DNA from: Hyphomicrobiales bacterium
GTDB taxonomy: Bacteria > Pseudomonadota > Alphaproteobacteria > Rhizobiales > Beijerinckiaceae
Length of the DNA: 63,955 nt
NCBI GenBank assembly: GCA_027483895.1
Contig: JAIXTP010000001.1
Location: 1 to 63,955, forward strand
Direction of reading: 5' to 3'
A program made the position numbers and the translations under genes. The notes under the pieces were generated by a model. The model searched no databases and had not been told where the DNA came from. It saw only the letters and a list, made by a program, of their open reading frames with translations. Below are positions 34,685 through 45,524 of this stretch, piece by piece (within the stretch, counting starts at the first letter, position 1; each line of letters starts with the position of its first letter).

Positions 34685-34769
34685 GCCCCCCGACCGGACG
34701 TCGCAGGGTACCTAACATGTTTCGTTGCGGCCGGCGAGGGGGAGCCGAGGCTCCCGCCGCCTCTTCACG

Positions 34770-34787
34770 GAAGAGCGCAAGCTCTTC
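34770..34787. terminator. Hairpin at the end of fabG, possible attenuator before acpP
   Basis: Perfect 7-bp stem GAAGAGC with a GCAA/TTGC loop and GCTCTTC, overlapping the fabG stop codon. A second stem GGGAG-N6-CTCCC (34740-34755) follows. Neither has a T-run, so partial termination or mRNA end protection is more likely than full stop. Confidence 0.45.
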
Positions 34788-35523
34788 AGATCATTGCCAT
34801 TCCGCCGTTCACGTGCAGCGTCTGGCCCGTGACGTATGATGCTTCTTCGCTGGCGAGATAGACGGCCGCGGCCGCGATTTCCTCGGGCGTGCCGAGGCGT
34901 CCCGCGGGCACGTTTCCGAGGATGCCCTCGCGTTGCTTGTCGTTGAGCACGTCGGTCATCGCGGTCGCGATGAAGCCCGGCGCGATGCAATTGACGGTGA
35001 TGCCGCGGCTCGCGACCTCGGCGGCCAGCGACTTCGACATGCCGACGAGACCCGCCTTCGAGGCGGCATAGTTGCCCTGCCCCGGATTGCCCGTGGTGCC
35101 GACGACCGAGGTGATGGAGATGATGCGGCCGGAGCGGCGCTTCATCATGCCCTTCACCGCGGCGCGGGCGAGGCGGAAGGCCGCTTCGAGATTCACGCGC
35201 AGGACGAGATCCCAGTCCTCGTCCTTCATGCGCATGAAGAGGCCGTCGCGGGTGACGCCCGCATTGTTGACGAGGATGTCGAGCGAGCCCATCGCGGCCT
35301 CGGCGGCCGGAACGAGCGCTTCGACCGAATCCTTGTCGGCGAGGTTCGCCGGGATCACGTGAACGCGGGAGCCGAGTTCCGCCGCGAAGGCGTCGAGCAC
35401 CTCCTTGCGGGTGCCGGACACGGCGACCGTGGCGCCCTGCGCGTGCAGCGCACGCGCGACGGCGCCGCCGATGCCTCCCGTGGCGCCCGTGACGAGCGCC
35501 GTCTTGCCGGTCAGATCGAACAT
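34786..35523 (-). CDS. fabG: 3-oxoacyl-ACP reductase
   Basis: NADPH-dependent reduction step of fatty-acid elongation; SDR family, 245 aa. Cofactor motif TGATGGIGGAVA at residues 12-23, NNAGVT, and the catalytic S...Y-x-x-x-K in ITSVVGTTGNPGQGNYAASKAG. Ribosome site AGGAGA. 13 bp after fabD. Confidence 0.97.
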   Translation of the reverse strand: MFDLTGKTALVTGATGGIGGAVARALHAQGATVAVSGTRKEVLDAFAAELGSRVHVIPANLADKDSVEALVPAAEAAMGSLDILVNNAGVTRDGLFMRMKDEDWDLVLRVNLEAAFRLARAAVKGMMKRRSGRIISITSVVGTTGNPGQGNYAASKAGLVGMSKSLAAEVASRGITVNCIAPGFIATAMTDVLNDKQREGILGNVPAGRLGTPEEIAAAAVYLASEEASYVTGQTLHVNGGMAMI

Positions 35524-35536
35524 GATCGTCTCCTGT

Positions 35537-36484
35537 TCAGCGGCCGAGCCGCGCGCGGAAGGCCGCGATGTCTTCGGGCGAGCCCACCGCGACGCCCTCG
35601 GCGCCTTCCGCGATGCGCTTCACGAGGCCGGACAGGACCTTGCCCGACCCGAGTTCGAAGAAGAGGTCGACGCCCTGCCCCGCCATCCAGGCCACGCTTT
35701 CGCGCCAGCGCACGGTGCCGGTGACCTGCTGCACGAGGCCCTTGCGGATGGCTTCGGGATCGGTGATCGCGGAGGCATGGACGTTCGCGACGAGCGGCGC
35801 CTTGGGCGGCGCGATAGTCACGCCGGCCAGCGCCGCCGCCATGGCGTCGGCCGCGGGCTGCATCAGCGCGCAATGGAACGGCGCGGATACGGCGAGCATC
35901 ACGGCGCGGCGCGCGCCCTTGGCCTTGGCGAGTTCGACGGCACGCTCGACGGCGGCCTTGGCGCCGGAGACGACGACCTGCCCGCCGCCGTTGTCGTTGG
36001 CCGCCTGACAGACTTCGCCCTGTGCCGCTTCGGCCGCGACCGCAGCGGCCGCATCGAAATCGAGGCCCAGAAGTGCGGCCATGGCGCCCTGCCCGGGCGC
36101 GACCGCCTTCTGCATCGCGTCGCCGCGGATGCGCAGCAGCTTGGCCGTGTCCGTGATCGAGAGGCTGCCCGCCGCGGCGAGCGCCGAATATTCGCCGAGC
36201 GAATGCCCCGCCACGAAGGCGGCATCCTTGGCGAGGTCGAGGCCCGCTTCGGCCTCGAGCACGCGGACGACGGCCATCGAGACGGCCATCAGCGCGGGCT
36301 GCGCATTGGCGGTCAGCGTCAGCTGGTCCTCGGGCCCCTCGAACATGAGGGTCGAGAGCTTCTGCGACAGCGCTGCGTCGACTTCGTCGAACACGGCGCG
36401 GGCCTGCGGGAAGGCTTCGGCGAGCGCCTTGCCCATGCCGACGGCCTGGCTGCCCTGACCGGGGAACGTGAATGCGACCGTCAT
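35537..36484 (-). CDS. fabD: Malonyl-CoA:ACP transacylase
   Basis: Loads malonate onto ACP. 315 aa from the ATG before TVAFTFPGQGSQ, with GAGG upstream; a longer upstream reading adds an unlikely Arg-rich leader. The catalytic Ser lies in VAGHSLGEYSALAAAG; the partner His is in VSAPFHCALMQPA. First gene of the fatty-acid cluster. Confidence 0.97.
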   Translation of the reverse strand: MTVAFTFPGQGSQAVGMGKALAEAFPQARAVFDEVDAALSQKLSTLMFEGPEDQLTLTANAQPALMAVSMAVVRVLEAEAGLDLAKDAAFVAGHSLGEYSALAAAGSLSITDTAKLLRIRGDAMQKAVAPGQGAMAALLGLDFDAAAAVAAEAAQGEVCQAANDNGGGQVVVSGAKAAVERAVELAKAKGARRAVMLAVSAPFHCALMQPAADAMAAALAGVTIAPPKAPLVANVHASAITDPEAIRKGLVQQVTGTVRWRESVAWMAGQGVDLFFELGSGKVLSGLVKRIAEGAEGVAVGSPEDIAAFRARLGR

Positions 36485-36579
36485 GCGGAACCTCGCGCCA
36501 CGATTGGAATTGCGGCGCCCGTGAGACACGCGACCGTCCGGCCTGTCAAGCCTCCGCAGAGGAAGGCCGGGCGCGGGCT

Positions 36580-37290
36580 TCAGTCTTCTTCGTGCTCGCG
36601 ACGTCCCCGGAAGCCGGTGGCGAGAACGTAGAGCTCCGCCGAATCCGGCCGGCTGGCGGCGGGCTTCACATGCCGGACGGTCGTGAAGTCGCGCTTCAGA
36701 TCGGCGAGAAGCTGGTTCTCGGTGCCGCCTTGGAAGACCTTGGCGACGAAGGCGCCGCCGGGCGCGAGCACCTGGCGGGCGAAGTCGATGGCGAGTTCGG
36801 CGAGCGCGACGATGCGCAGATGGTCGGTCTTCTTGTGGCCGGTGGTGTTGGCCGCCATGTCGGACATGACGATGTCGGCGTCGCCGCCGAGCATCGCCTT
36901 GAGCCGATCCGGGGCATCGTCGTCATTGAAATCCATGACTTCGAAAAGGACGCCCGCGATCGGATCGATCGGCAGGAGGTCGATGCCGACGACCTTGCCG
37001 CGCCCCTCCTCCGACTTCACCTTCTGCGCCGCATATTGCGACCAGCCGCCCGGAGCGGCGCCGAGATCGACCACGCGCGCACCCGGCTTGAACAGGCCGA
37101 ACTTCTCGTCGATCTCGATGATCTTGTAGGCCGCGCGCGAGCGCTTGCCCTCGCGCTTGGCGCGGGCGACGTAGGGGTCGTTGAGCTGCCGCTCCAGCCA
37201 GCGGGTCTGGGAGACCGTGCGCTTCTTCGCGGTCTTCACCCTCTGCTTCAGCGAGCGGCCGCCCTCGCGGCCCGAACCCGTCCCCGTCAC
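36580..37290 (-). CDS. rlmE: 23S rRNA (U2552-2'-O)-methyltransferase RlmE (RrmJ/FtsJ)
   Basis: 236 aa. Methylates U2552 in the A loop of 23S rRNA late in 50S assembly. The SAM motif is [18 protein letters not shown]; the catalytic K-D-K residues are in [27 protein letters not shown] and [14 protein letters not shown]. The N-terminus is extended by about 25 basic residues. GTG start overlaps the ppx stop (GTGA). Confidence 0.95.
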   Translation of the reverse strand: MTGTGSGREGGRSLKQRVKTAKKRTVSQTRWLERQLNDPYVARAKREGKRSRAAYKIIEIDEKFGLFKPGARVVDLGAAPGGWSQYAAQKVKSEEGRGKVVGIDLLPIDPIAGVLFEVMDFNDDDAPDRLKAMLGGDADIVMSDMAANTTGHKKTDHLRIVALAELAIDFARQVLAPGGAFVAKVFQGGTENQLLADLKRDFTTVRHVKPAASRPDSAELYVLATGFRGRREHEED

Positions 37291-38369
37291 GCGCCGCGTC
37301 CTCCCTGCCGCCAGACGCCGTCTTCGGCCATCATGCGGATCAACAGTCCCTCGCGCAGACCCCTATCGGCGATCCGCAACCGTGTCGACGGGAAGGCTTC
37401 GCGAATCGCGTCGAGTACGGCGCATCCCGCGAGCACGAGATCGGCGCGCTCGTGGCCGATGCAGGGATTGGCCGCGCGCTGGTGATAGGACATGCCGAGG
37501 AGAGCGCCGATCACGGCGTCGACCGCATCGTCGTCCATCCAGAGCCCGTCCACCATGCGCCGCTCGTAGCGCGGCAGGCCGAGATGGACGCCCGCGAGCG
37601 TCGTCACGGTTCCGGACGTGCCGAGGATGTGGAACCGCCCGCGCGCGCGCTCGGCGGAGAGTTCGTCGGCGAATGGCTTCAGGCGGCCGCGCACCTCCGC
37701 CACCATCGCGGCATAGCTCTCCGTCGTCACCTCATGCCCGCCGAAGCGTTCGGCCAAGGTCACGACGCCGAGCGGAAGCGAGGTCCATGAGCGGACGAGA
37801 CGCTCGACGTCGTGCCGCTCCGGTTCGTCGTTCCGGTCGAGCCAGACGATCTCGGAGGATCCGCCGCCGATGTCGAAGAGGACGACGCCCTCGGCTTCGG
37901 GATCGGCCAAGGCCGCACAGCCCGCGGCCGCGAGATGCGCCTCCGTCCGGCGATCGATCACTTCGAGCTCGATCCCGGCCTCTTCGCGGACCCGATCGAG
38001 AAATTCCGTTCCGTTTTCGGCGGAGCGGCATGCTTCCGTCGCGATGAGGCGGGCGCGGTCGACGCCTCTCGCCTTCATCTTCGAGCGGCAGATCTTCAGC
38101 GCTTCGATGGTCCGGCGGATCGCCTTCTCGTTGAGCGTGTTCGACCGGCCGATTCCCTCGCCGAGCCGGACGATGCGCGAAAAGGCCTCCACCACCCGGA
38201 AGCCGGACGAGGCGGGGCGCGCGATCAGCAGTCGGCAATTGTTGGTGCCGAGATCCAACGCGGCATAGGTCGAGCGCTCGCCGGGGCGACGTCGCACCCC
38301 GGCCGCGTTCCGGTGCGGCTCCGGTATCGATCCAAACGCCGCCTCGCGCGTCGGCTTCGTCGCCGTCAC
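37287..38369 (-). CDS. Exopolyphosphatase / pppGpp phosphatase family protein (Ppx/GppA)
   Basis: 360-aa short form, without the C-terminal HD domain of E. coli Ppx (513 aa). The ASKHA phosphate loops are [16 protein letters not shown] and [16 protein letters not shown]; between them lie [15 protein letters not shown] and [10 protein letters not shown]. It may degrade polyphosphate or hydrolyse pppGpp; the sequence alone does not decide. GTG start; operon with rlmE. Confidence 0.92.
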   Translation of the reverse strand: MTATKPTREAAFGSIPEPHRNAAGVRRRPGERSTYAALDLGTNNCRLLIARPASSGFRVVEAFSRIVRLGEGIGRSNTLNEKAIRRTIEALKICRSKMKARGVDRARLIATEACRSAENGTEFLDRVREEAGIELEVIDRRTEAHLAAAGCAALADPEAEGVVLFDIGGGSSEIVWLDRNDEPERHDVERLVRSWTSLPLGVVTLAERFGGHEVTTESYAAMVAEVRGRLKPFADELSAERARGRFHILGTSGTVTTLAGVHLGLPRYERRMVDGLWMDDDAVDAVIGALLGMSYHQRAANPCIGHERADLVLAGCAVLDAIREAFPSTRLRIADRGLREGLLIRMMAEDGVWRQGGRGA

Positions 38370-38443
38370 GGGGCTCTCCGATCTCTGTTCGCGATCACTC
38401 TATCACGGACGCCCCGGCGTGGAAGCGCCGGCGCGGCCGCCGA

Positions 38444-41400
38444 TCACGGACGATCGTGCAGAACACCCGTGGGAACGGCGCCCGCCCGAGGCGCTTCGTC
38501 CTCGACGGATACGGGGATGCGCGACCCGCGCTTCAGCCGGCTCTCGATCTTGTCGAGATAGAAATAGACGACGGGCGTGATGTAGAGCGTGAGCAGCTGC
38601 GAGACCACGAGGCCGCCGACGACGGCGATGCCGAGCGGCTGGCGCAGTTCCGAGCCCGCGCCGTGGCCCACGGCGATCGGCAGGGTGCCGAGCAGCGCGG
38701 CGAAGGTCGTCATCATGATCGGACGGAAGCGGAGCAGCGCCGCCTCCCGGATCGCGGTGAGCGCGTCCACCCCGTCCCGCCGCCGTTCCAACGCGAAGTC
38801 GACCATCATGATGGCGTTCTTCTTCACGATGCCGATGAGCAGCAGGATGCCGATGATCGCGATGACCGACAGGTCCAACCCGAACACCTGAAGCGCGAGC
38901 AGCGCGCCGAGACCGGCCGAGGGCAGGCCCGACAGGATGGTGATCGGGTGGATGAAGCTCTCATAGAGCACGCCGAGCACGATGTAGATCACCAGCACGG
39001 CCGCGAGGATCAACAGCCCCTGCCCCTTCAGCGCGTCCTGGAAGAGCTGAGCGGAGCCCGCGAAGCCGGTCGAGACCGAGGCCGGAAGGCCCGCCTGACG
39101 CTCCGCGGCGCGAATGGCGGCGACCGCCTCGCCCAGCGAGGTACCCGGCGGCACATTGAAGGAGATGGTGACGGCGGGCTGCTGCGCCTGTCGGCTGATC
39201 GAGAGCGGCCCGACGCTGCGCTTGATCGTCGCCACGGCGTCGAGCGGGACGTTCTGACCGTTCGGCGCCTTCAGGAAGATGCGCGAGAGCGCCTGCGGGT
39301 CCGTCTGGAAGCCGCGATCGGCCTCGAGAATGACCTGATAGTCGTTGGCGGGGGTGAAGATCGTCGAGATCTGGCGCGAGCCGAAGGCGCTGTAGAGCGT
39401 CTGGCGGATCTGGTCGGACGTCACGCCGAGATTGGCGGCCCGTTCGCGGTCGATCTCCACCACGGCCTGCGGATTGGCGAGCTGGAGGTCGATGTTCACG
39501 TCGCGCAGTTGCGGCAGATCGGTCAGGCGCTCGCGCATCAGCGGACCCGCTCTGTAGAGATCCTGAAGGTCAGGGCTCTGCAGCGTGTACTGATATTGCG
39601 CGCGCGACTGGCGGCCCGCGTTCAGATTGATGTTCTGGACCGACTGGAAGACGATCGTCATGCCGGGAACGCCGCGCGTCGCCGCGCGCAGCCGCGCGAT
39701 CACCTTGCCTACGTCGTCGCGCTGGTCGCGCGGCTTAAGCGCGATGAACATGAAGCCCTGATTGACGGCGAAATTGCCCATATTGCCGGTCAGATAATCG
39801 ACCGCGGGGTCCTTGCGGACGATCTCCATCAGCGCGAATTGCCGCGCCGCCAGCGTCTCGAAGGAGGCGTCCGGCGCACCCTCGGTCGCGGCGCGCAGAA
39901 GACCCGTATCCTCCTGCGGGAAGAAGCCCTTCGGGATGTCCGTATACATCTTGGCGGTGACGAACACGGACGCGACCGTCAGCACGAGAACCGCGAGACG
40001 CCATTTCAGGATGAGGTCGAGGCTGATGCGGTAGGCCGCGAGCATGCCGTCGAACCCGGCATCGACGGCCCGCGAGAACCGACCCGGCTTCGCATGATGG
40101 TCCACAGGGCGCAGGATGCGGGCGCACAGCATCGGCGTCAGCGTGAGCGAGACGAAACCCGACACGAGGATCGCCACGGAGATGGTCGCCGCGAATTCAC
40201 GGAAGACGCGCCCCACCACGCCGCCCATGAAGAAGACGGGGATGAAGACGGCCACGAGCGACAGCGTGATCGACACGATGGTGAAGCCGATCTCGCGCGA
40301 GCCCTTCAGCGCGGCCTCGAACGGCGCCATGCCCTCTTCGACGTGGCGCATGATGTTTTCGAGCATCACGATGGCGTCGTCGACGACGAAGCCGACCGAC
40401 AGCGTCAGCGCCAGCAGCGAGATGTTGTCGATCGAATAGCCGAACAGATACATCGCCGCGAAGGTGCCCACGAGCGAGACCGGCAGCGCGAGCGCCGGGA
40501 TCATCGTCGCGGTCAGGGACTTCAGGAACAGGAAGATCACCATCACCACGAGGAAGATCGACAGCATCAGCGTGAACTGAACGTCTAACACCGCCTCGCG
40601 GATGGGGATCGAACGGTCGTTGAGGACCGAGAGATTGATCGAGGCGGGCAACTGCTCGCGATAGACGGGCACGCGGGCGCGGATCGAATCCACCACGTCC
40701 ACCGTGTTCGCATCCGATTGCCGGTAGATCGCGAGCAGCATGGAGCGCTCGCCGTTGTACCAGCTCGCGATCTGGTCGTTCTCGACCGAGTCGACCACCC
40801 GCGCCACGTCGTCGAGACGCACGGGCACGCCGCTCTTGGACGACACGATCAGCGAGCCGTAATCGGCCGCGCGTTCGAGCTGGCCCGAGGCCTCGATCGT
40901 GGTGCGCTGGCGCTCGCCGCGCAGCGTTCCCGTCGGCTGATTGGAGTTCGCCGCCGAAACCGCGCTGCGGATGTCGCCGAGCGACAGGCCGCGGGCCGCC
41001 ACGGCTTCGGGGTCCGCGAAGATCCGCACCGCATATTTCTGCGAGCCGAAAATATTGACCTGCGCGACGCCGGGGATTTGCGAAATCTGTTGCTGCAGAA
41101 TGGTTTCGGCGAAATCGTTGACGCGCGACAGAGGCAGCGTCGCCGAACTCACGACGAGGAACAGCACCGGCTGGTCGGCCGGATTGACCTTCCTGAAGCT
41201 CGGCGGGTTGGGCAGGTCGGCGGGGAGCCGCCGCAGCGCGGAGCTGATCGAGGCCTGCACGTCGAGCGCGGCGCCGTCGATATTGCGGTCGAGATCGAAC
41301 TGGATGGTGATCGAGGTCGAGCCCTGGCTCGACACCGACGTCATCGAGGTGATACCGGAAATATTGGAGAACTGGCGCTCGAGCGGTGCGGCCACCGAGG

Positions 41401-41581
41401 CCGCCATGGTTTCGGGGCTCGCGCCGGGCAGCTGGGCCTGCACGTTGATCGTCGGGTAATCGACGCGCGGCAGCGCCGCGACGGGCAATTGCCGATAGGC
41501 GAACAGGCCGAAGATGATGAAGCTCAGGGTGATGAGCGTCGTCATCACCGGCCGGCGGATGCAGAGCTCGGGAAGTCCCAT
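38444..41581 (-). CDS. RND efflux permease (HAE1 family, MdtB/MdtC-like)
   Basis: 1045-aa proton-driven inner-membrane pump with the family's 12 helices and two large periplasmic loops. The start LPELCIRRPVMTTLITL and the helix-4 proton-relay aspartates in SVGFVVDDAIVMLENIMRH are typical; the second half repeats the layout (LLIGIVKKNAIMMVDFALE). Likeness to the MdtB/MdtC branch suggests export of bile salts, novobiocin-type drugs or similar, but substrate is inference. It follows its adaptor by 1 bp; no outer-membrane channel or regulator gene is adjacent. Confidence 0.94.
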   Translation of the reverse strand: MGLPELCIRRPVMTTLITLSFIIFGLFAYRQLPVAALPRVDYPTINVQAQLPGASPETMAASVAAPLERQFSNISGITSMTSVSSQGSTSITIQFDLDRNIDGAALDVQASISSALRRLPADLPNPPSFRKVNPADQPVLFLVVSSATLPLSRVNDFAETILQQQISQIPGVAQVNIFGSQKYAVRIFADPEAVAARGLSLGDIRSAVSAANSNQPTGTLRGERQRTTIEASGQLERAADYGSLIVSSKSGVPVRLDDVARVVDSVENDQIASWYNGERSMLLAIYRQSDANTVDVVDSIRARVPVYREQLPASINLSVLNDRSIPIREAVLDVQFTLMLSIFLVVMVIFLFLKSLTATMIPALALPVSLVGTFAAMYLFGYSIDNISLLALTLSVGFVVDDAIVMLENIMRHVEEGMAPFEAALKGSREIGFTIVSITLSLVAVFIPVFFMGGVVGRVFREFAATISVAILVSGFVSLTLTPMLCARILRPVDHHAKPGRFSRAVDAGFDGMLAAYRISLDLILKWRLAVLVLTVASVFVTAKMYTDIPKGFFPQEDTGLLRAATEGAPDASFETLAARQFALMEIVRKDPAVDYLTGNMGNFAVNQGFMFIALKPRDQRDDVGKVIARLRAATRGVPGMTIVFQSVQNINLNAGRQSRAQYQYTLQSPDLQDLYRAGPLMRERLTDLPQLRDVNIDLQLANPQAVVEIDRERAANLGVTSDQIRQTLYSAFGSRQISTIFTPANDYQVILEADRGFQTDPQALSRIFLKAPNGQNVPLDAVATIKRSVGPLSISRQAQQPAVTISFNVPPGTSLGEAVAAIRAAERQAGLPASVSTGFAGSAQLFQDALKGQGLLILAAVLVIYIVLGVLYESFIHPITILSGLPSAGLGALLALQVFGLDLSVIAIIGILLLIGIVKKNAIMMVDFALERRRDGVDALTAIREAALLRFRPIMMTTFAALLGTLPIAVGHGAGSELRQPLGIAVVGGLVVSQLLTLYITPVVYFYLDKIESRLKRGSRIPVSVEDEAPRAGAVPTGVLHDRP

Positions 41582-41582
41582 C

Positions 41583-42800
41583 TCACGAGGCTCCCTTGCG
41601 GGGCTCGCCCGCGGCGCTCGGCCCCGGCGGTCCGCCCGGGCCGCCGCGCGGCTCGACCCGCATGCCGTCGGTGAGCAGCAATTGCCCGTCCGTCACCACC
41701 GTCTCATTTCCCGACAGCCCTTCGGCGATGACCGAAAGACCGTCGACCGAGCGCGCCACGGTAACGGGGCGGACCTTGGCGATGCCTTGATCCACGACGA
41801 AGACGAAGCTGCCCTTCTGACCGCTCTGCACCGCTTCGCGCGGCACCGCGACGGCGTCGGGCTCCATGCGGAAGATGACGCGGACATTGCACAGCTGGCC
41901 GGGCCAGAGCGTCTCGTCGGCGTTCTCGAACTCCGCGCGGACCGTGATCGTGCCGGTCGTGGCATCGACGGCATTGTCCAGCACTGAAATGCGGCCCGAA
42001 ACGGCCTTCGAGGATCCTTGCGGCGTCACCTCGACTTTCGAGGACGCGTCCGTCTCCGCCGCCCGGAGTTCCGGCAGGAAGCGCTGCGGCAGGGAGAAGG
42101 CGACGTAGATCGGGCTCGTCTGATTGATGGTCGCGAGAGCCGGGCTGCCGTCGCCGGTCTTGGCGATATTGCCTTCCTTGAGGCCGCCGACGCCGACGCG
42201 TCCGGTGATCGGCGCCTTGATCGTGTAGTAGGACAGCGACACCCTGAGATTGTCGAGCGCCGCCTCGTCGGCCTTGATCTGGGCGGCCAGCGCCTGCACC
42301 TGCGTGCGGCTGTTGTCGTAATTGACCCGCGAACCGGCTTCGTTGGCCAGAAGCTGCTCGAAGCGCCGGACGTCCCGCTGGGCCTGTTCGAGCTGCGCCT
42401 GCGAGCGGAGGATATTCGCTTCGGCCTGCCGGATCTGAGCTTCGATGCCGCGCGAGTCGAGCCGGACGAGGATGTCGTCCTTCTTCACGATCGCGCCGTC
42501 CTTGAAGGCGACCTCGACGATCTGGCTCTCGACGCGGGACCGCAGGGTCACGGAGGCTATGGTCTGCACCGTCCCGATCGTATCGAAGCGCACCGGCATC
42601 GGCTTGCGTTCGGCCTTGCCGACGAACACGGCGACCGAGCGCGGCGCCGCACCCTGCCCCGGCGCGCCGCCCGGCCGCGCACCCTGTTGCCCGCTCTGAC
42701 CGGACTGGGCCGGAGGCTGCTGCGCCTGCGCAAGACCCGATGCCGGCCAAGCGGCGGAAAGGGCCCCTGCGATCAGCAGACCGTAAGAGGGTCGGAACAT
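41583..42800 (-). CDS. RND efflux periplasmic adaptor (MdtA-like membrane fusion protein)
   Basis: 405 aa, from the ATG before FRPSYGLLIAG. Signal peptide to about residue 25 (SGLAQAQ), then a Gln/Gly/Pro-rich linker, lipoyl halves (SRVESQIVEVAFKDGAIVKKDDILVRLD and YTIKAPITGRVGVGGLKEGNI), an alpha-hairpin between them (about residues 120-185), and the beta-barrel and membrane-proximal domains. Another Gly/Pro-rich tail ends the protein. Co-transcribed with the permease. Confidence 0.93.
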   Translation of the reverse strand: MFRPSYGLLIAGALSAAWPASGLAQAQQPPAQSGQSGQQGARPGGAPGQGAAPRSVAVFVGKAERKPMPVRFDTIGTVQTIASVTLRSRVESQIVEVAFKDGAIVKKDDILVRLDSRGIEAQIRQAEANILRSQAQLEQAQRDVRRFEQLLANEAGSRVNYDNSRTQVQALAAQIKADEAALDNLRVSLSYYTIKAPITGRVGVGGLKEGNIAKTGDGSPALATINQTSPIYVAFSLPQRFLPELRAAETDASSKVEVTPQGSSKAVSGRISVLDNAVDATTGTITVRAEFENADETLWPGQLCNVRVIFRMEPDAVAVPREAVQSGQKGSFVFVVDQGIAKVRPVTVARSVDGLSVIAEGLSGNETVVTDGQLLLTDGMRVEPRGGPGGPPGPSAAGEPRKGAS

Positions 42801-43028
42801 TGGGCGGACTCCGGACACGCGCTCTTGAAGGAGCTGAAATATCAGAGAACTGCAGCAGATGCATCGTGCCGCTACGTCATGCACGGGACCGAACGGACAT
42901 GGCGTTCCCGCCGCCGACGGCAATCCCCGTCGCGAGTGTGAGCCCCGAAGCGCGGTGCGGCAAATGAAGTTTCGGTCATTCAGGAAGAAGCGAGACCGGC
43001 GCACCTGAAGACGAACGGCTCGGAAGAG

Positions 43029-43102
43029 TGGCTGGGGGACTAGGATTCGAACCTAGATTAACGGAGTCAGAGTCCGCTGTTCTACCGTTGAACTATCCCC
43101 CA
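43029..43102 (-). tRNA. tRNA-Gln (anticodon CTG)
   Basis: 74 nt with encoded CCA. Acceptor TGGGGGA pairs with TCCCCCA. Anticodon loop CTCTGAC gives CTG, reading CAG. The T arm CTAGG-TTCGAAT-CCTAG is perfect. The 228-bp stretch upstream in coordinates (42801-43028), before the efflux adaptor, holds no gene. Confidence 0.97.
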
Positions 43103-43153
43103 ACGGGCCGCACGGGGCGGCGGCGAGGCGCAGGGCGCCGTCACGGGAGCGGT

Positions 43154-43181
43154 GATTAGCGAAGCGGAACTGCTTTGACAA
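43154..43181 (-). promoter_or_regulatory. Candidate sigma-70 promoter of tRNA-Gln
   Basis: On the minus strand TTGTCA (43176-43181), 16 bp, CTAATC (43154-43159), about 50 nt before the tRNA 5' end, inside the gap between pgi and the tRNA. Confidence 0.5.
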
Positions 43182-43231
43182 GGGCGAAACCGCCCGTTTC
43201 CGCATCGGACGGACCGAAGCCGGACCGCGCC

Positions 43232-44887
43232 TCAGAGAAGATGCATCCGCCGCAGTTCGTCGATGTCGTCGAGAAGCCCGCGCGTGGCGGGATCGGAAAC
43301 GGTCGCGCCCTTGCGCCGCTCCACCGCGGGCAACAAATTCGTGGCCAGTTCCTTGCCGAGTTCCACGCCCCATTGATCGAAGGCATTGATGTCCCAGATC
43401 GCCGCCTCGACGAAGACCCGGTGCTCGTAGAGCGCGACCAGGCGGCCGAGCGCGAATGGATCGAGCCGGCGATGCAGGATCGTGACCGACGGACGGTCTC
43501 CGGGGAAGGCGCGCATCGGGGCGAGCCGCTTCGCCTCCGCCGGATCCGTTCCCGCCGCCAGCATCCTCGCTTCGGCTTCCTCGGGCGTGCGGCCGCGCAT
43601 CAGCGCTTCGGACTGCGCGAGGCAATTCGCCGTGAGCAGCGCGTGATGCCGTGCGAGCGCATGCTCATGGCCTTCGGCCGCGAGAATGAATTCGACGGGC
43701 ACGATCTCGGTGCCCTGATGGAGAAGCTGGAAGAACGCATGCTGCGCATTCGTGCCCGGCTCGCCCCAGACCACGGGCCCCGTGGGCCGCAGGACCGGCC
43801 GGCCGGATCCATCCACACCCTTGCCGTTCGACTCCATGTCGAGCTGCTGCAGATAGGCGGGTAGCCGCGCCAGCCGCTGGTCGTAGGGAATGACGGCGCG
43901 CGAGGCATGGCCGCAGACGTCGCGATGCCAGACGCCGAGAAGCCCCAGCAGCACCGGCAGGTTCCGATCGAGCGGCGCGGAGCGGAAATGGTCGTCCATC
44001 TCGCGCGCACCGTCGAGAAAGGCGGCGAAGCGCTCGGCCCCGATCGCGATCGCGAGCGGCAGCCCGATCGCCGACCAGACCGAATAGCGCCCGCCGACCC
44101 AGTCCCAGAAGCCGAAGACGCGGTCGCGTGGAATGCCGAAGGCGTCGACCTTGTCGAGCGCCGTGGAGATCGCCGCGAAATGCGACTTCACGGCATCTTC
44201 GCCCAAGGCCGCGGCGGTCCAGCCGCGGGCGGTGCCCGCATTCGTCATCGTCTCGACCGTGGTGAAGGTCTTCGACGCGACGATGATCAGCGTCCGGGCC
44301 GGATCGAGATCGGCCAGCGTGTCGGCGATATGCGCGCCGTCCACATTGGAGACGAAATGCAGCCGCGGGCCGTCGTGATAGGGCCGCAGCGCGAGGGTCG
44401 CCATGGCCGGTCCGAGATCCGACCCGCCGATGCCGATATTCACGACGTCGGTGAAGGCGCCGCCGTCGGCCGCGCTCGCGCGGCCGGCCCGCACGTCTTC
44501 GGCGAAGGCGCAGAACCTCGAAAGCTCGGCGCGCACGGCCGGCATGACGTCCTGCCCGTCGAACAGGACACGCGCGTCCGAACCGGCGCGGAGCGCCGTA
44601 TGGAGCACCGCCCTGCCCTCGCTCGCATTGATGCGCCGTCCGGCGAACATCGCGTCGCGCTCGGCGGCGACGCCGCAGGCCTCCGCCAGAGCGAGAAGGG
44701 CGTCGCGAGCCGGGCGGTCCACCCGCGTCTTCGACCAGTCGAGAACGAGATCGCCGCAGCGGGGCGCGAACAGGGCTCTGCGCTCCGGATCGGCCGCGAA
44801 AAGATCGACGATCCGGGTGCCTTCGAGGGCGCGCCGGCAGTCTTCGAGCCTGCGCCAAGCGGCGGCGATGCTGTCGTCTTCGAGCAT
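43232..44887 (-). CDS. pgi: Glucose-6-phosphate isomerase
   Basis: Interconverts glucose-6-phosphate and fructose-6-phosphate. 551 aa, the family length, from the ATG before [13 protein letters not shown]. Visible are the sugar-phosphate motifs [12 protein letters not shown] and [14 protein letters not shown], the PGI signature [22 protein letters not shown] and the C-terminal [14 protein letters not shown]. Together with glk it suggests a working upper glycolytic or Entner-Doudoroff entry. Confidence 0.97.
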   Translation of the reverse strand: MLEDDSIAAAWRRLEDCRRALEGTRIVDLFAADPERRALFAPRCGDLVLDWSKTRVDRPARDALLALAEACGVAAERDAMFAGRRINASEGRAVLHTALRAGSDARVLFDGQDVMPAVRAELSRFCAFAEDVRAGRASAADGGAFTDVVNIGIGGSDLGPAMATLALRPYHDGPRLHFVSNVDGAHIADTLADLDPARTLIIVASKTFTTVETMTNAGTARGWTAAALGEDAVKSHFAAISTALDKVDAFGIPRDRVFGFWDWVGGRYSVWSAIGLPLAIAIGAERFAAFLDGAREMDDHFRSAPLDRNLPVLLGLLGVWHRDVCGHASRAVIPYDQRLARLPAYLQQLDMESNGKGVDGSGRPVLRPTGPVVWGEPGTNAQHAFFQLLHQGTEIVPVEFILAAEGHEHALARHHALLTANCLAQSEALMRGRTPEEAEARMLAAGTDPAEAKRLAPMRAFPGDRPSVTILHRRLDPFALGRLVALYEHRVFVEAAIWDINAFDQWGVELGKELATNLLPAVERRKGATVSDPATRGLLDDIDELRRMHLL

Positions 44888-44954
44888 GTCCGTGTCCTTC
44901 GGATCGAGCGCCCTCTCCCGACGGAGACGAGCGCGTCTCGGGGCCGGATGCAAC

Positions 44955-45524
44955 TCAGCCGAAGATCGGTACCCCGATCAGGCGGGGGTGCAGGGCCATC
45001 ATCGCGCCGTAGGCGAGCGTGCCGCCGACGAGCGCGATCACGTCGCCTCGACCGAAGCCCGCAGGCGCCGGGCCCGCATCGCCGCGCCGCTTCACCGCGA
45101 TCCGGTCATAAACCGCCCAGCCGAGGAAGGAGCCGAAGAGGAGGATCGAGCCGAGATCGCCGTTGGCGAGCAGATGCGCGAGCGCCCAGGTCTTCACGCC
45201 CACCAGCATCGGATGCTTCAGACGGGACTTGATGAGCCCGACCGGCGCATAGGCCGCCGCCAGCGCGATGAAGGCCGGCCACATCAACAGCGCCGCGGGA
45301 TGCCGCATGGCGGCCGGAGGCGACCAGACCTCGATATAGCCGCCCGCCCGATAGAGCCCGTATCCCTTGGCGATGAGCACGACACCGATCAGCGAGACGA
45401 CCGAATAGCCGATCTTGTATCCCGTCTCCCCGAAACGCTCGATCAGTCCCGCCCGGAGCGGACGCAGCGTGGTGAGCGTGTGGACCGCGAAGAAGATCAC
45501 GAGCCCGAGGATCAGGACGGCCAT
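44955..45524 (-). CDS. NnrU family membrane protein
   Basis: 189 aa with about five hydrophobic helices; start [42 protein letters not shown] is the NnrU hallmark, and [24 protein letters not shown] is its conserved core. NnrU was named from nitric-oxide metabolism in Rhodobacter, but many members occur outside denitrification loci, as here. Related in fold to isoprenylcysteine methyltransferase-like membrane enzymes. Ribosome site GGAGG before the ATG; 67 bp upstream of pgi on the same strand. Confidence 0.88.
   Translation of the reverse strand: MAVLILGLVIFFAVHTLTTLRPLRAGLIERFGETGYKIGYSVVSLIGVVLIAKGYGLYRAGGYIEVWSPPAAMRHPAALLMWPAFIALAAAYAPVGLIKSRLKHPMLVGVKTWALAHLLANGDLGSILLFGSFLGWAVYDRIAVKRRGDAGPAPAGFGRGDVIALVGGTLAYGAMMALHPRLIGVPIFG

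Noticed and set aside
38456..40588. A 710-codon frame antisense to the RND permease
   Set aside because: Arg/Asp/His-rich with no domain, lying over an intact permease gene.
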